5,523 nt of DNA from positions 1 to 5,523 of the forward strand of contig JAGVEP010000194.1 of the NCBI GenBank assembly GCA_020058145.1, in the 5' to 3' direction. This document shows, piece by piece, positions 5,289-5,523 of the stretch. Under the pieces are notes generated by a model. That model saw only the letters and a program-made list of their open reading frames with translations. It made no database searches and had not been told where the DNA came from. The translations under genes were made by a program, and so were the position numbers. Numbering within the stretch: position 1 is the stretch's first letter; each line of letters begins with the position of its first letter. Origin of the DNA: Phycisphaerae bacterium. GTDB lineage: Bacteria; Planctomycetota; Phycisphaerae; UBA1845; Fen-1342.

Positions 5289-5350
5289 GCCGTCAAGTTC
5301 CGCGGATGGGCGTGTCTGACGGCGGGTGTAGTCCAAAACTGTGGCGGAAA

Positions 5351-5378
5351 GCTCGCCGTCCGAGCCTCAGGCGCGAGC
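5351..5378. repeat. Hairpin in the 3' intergenic region
   Basis: gctcgc (5351-5356) pairs perfectly with gcgagc (5373-5378) around a 16-base loop. It is the first of a series of stems downstream of the 118-residue gene. It may stabilise or end that transcript, or be part of the hairpin cluster that follows. Confidence 0.35.
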
Positions 5379-5414
5379 CCTTGTCATTACCCACAATTCG
5401 CGTGACCCCGGCGA

Positions 5415-5510
5415 GGCCGCGAGCGCCGCGTAGCGGCCCCAGCCCGAGGGGCGGGCGGTAGCGACCGTGGGGAAAAGCCGCCTGCTTCAGCCTGAAAGGC
5501 TGGTCTGAAG
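5415..5510. repeat. Cluster of tandem hairpins, REP/BIME-like intergenic element
   Basis: Four stems follow one another: ggccgc/gcggcc (5415-5420, 5433-5438), gcccg/cgggc (5442-5446, 5452-5456), cggt/accg (5456-5459, 5464-5467) and cagcct/aggctg (5488-5493, 5497-5502). The last is enclosed by an alternative cttcag/ctgaag pair (5485-5490, 5505-5510). Such dense short palindromes outside genes are typical of dispersed REP-type repeats mobilised by RAYT transposases. Whether this copy is repeated in the genome cannot be seen from one window. Confidence 0.4.
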
Positions 5511-5523
5511 TAGATGGGGATGA

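Noticed and set aside
4845..5461. Two long frames overlapping the 118-residue gene (- strand 4845-5336; + strand from TTG 4862)
   Set aside because: Both have shadow-type composition. The + one has GAGGAG before TTG 4862 but turns Arg/Pro-rich; codon use favours the 4932 frame.
1..5523. tRNA, rRNA, CRISPR array or complete transposase
   Set aside because: I saw no cloverleaf, rRNA motif, regularly spaced repeats or transposase domain in the window.

Overview
The window is GC-rich bacterial DNA (many codons end in G or C) from a genome rich in phospho-signalling domains. The CheA-type region behind the Hpt domain, the FHA-GAF-PP2C phosphatase and the hairpin-rich intergenic DNA would fit a planctomycete or another large-genome environmental phylum. 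That placement is an inference; no marker gene is present.

Left half, + strand (325-3538), is a signalling cluster. It holds a remnant of a response-regulator receiver domain (325-546), whose stop overlaps the start of a single-domain STAS anti-sigma-factor antagonist (546-851). Next comes a CheA N-terminal fragment with an Hpt domain and a P2-like region but no kinase (885-1658). After a 239-base gap comes an FHA-GAF-PP2C (RsbU/SpoIIE type) serine phosphatase with all its metal-binding motifs (1898-3538). The phosphatase and the STAS protein form a plausible partner-switching pair. No anti-sigma kinase, sigma factor or complete histidine kinase lies in the window, so the pathway is incomplete here.

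Right half (3600-5523) looks like accessory DNA. On the - strand are an XRE/HigA-like regulator (3600-4118) with a good promoter and a palindrome over its -35 box. Upstream of it, also on the - strand, lies a chain of very small ORFs joined by ATGA overlaps: a 17-codon leader, a 47-residue single-pass membrane protein, and a third ORF broken by an in-frame stop or by frameshifts. Between the chain and the regulator is a 310-base stretch with an attC-like inverted repeat and short palindromes. A divergent + strand gene (4932-5288) encodes a 118-residue protein I do not recognise. The window ends in a cluster of hairpins resembling a REP/BIME element.

The most interesting leads are the small-protein chain with its shared ribosome-binding box, and the signs of deletion or decay in the signalling cluster.
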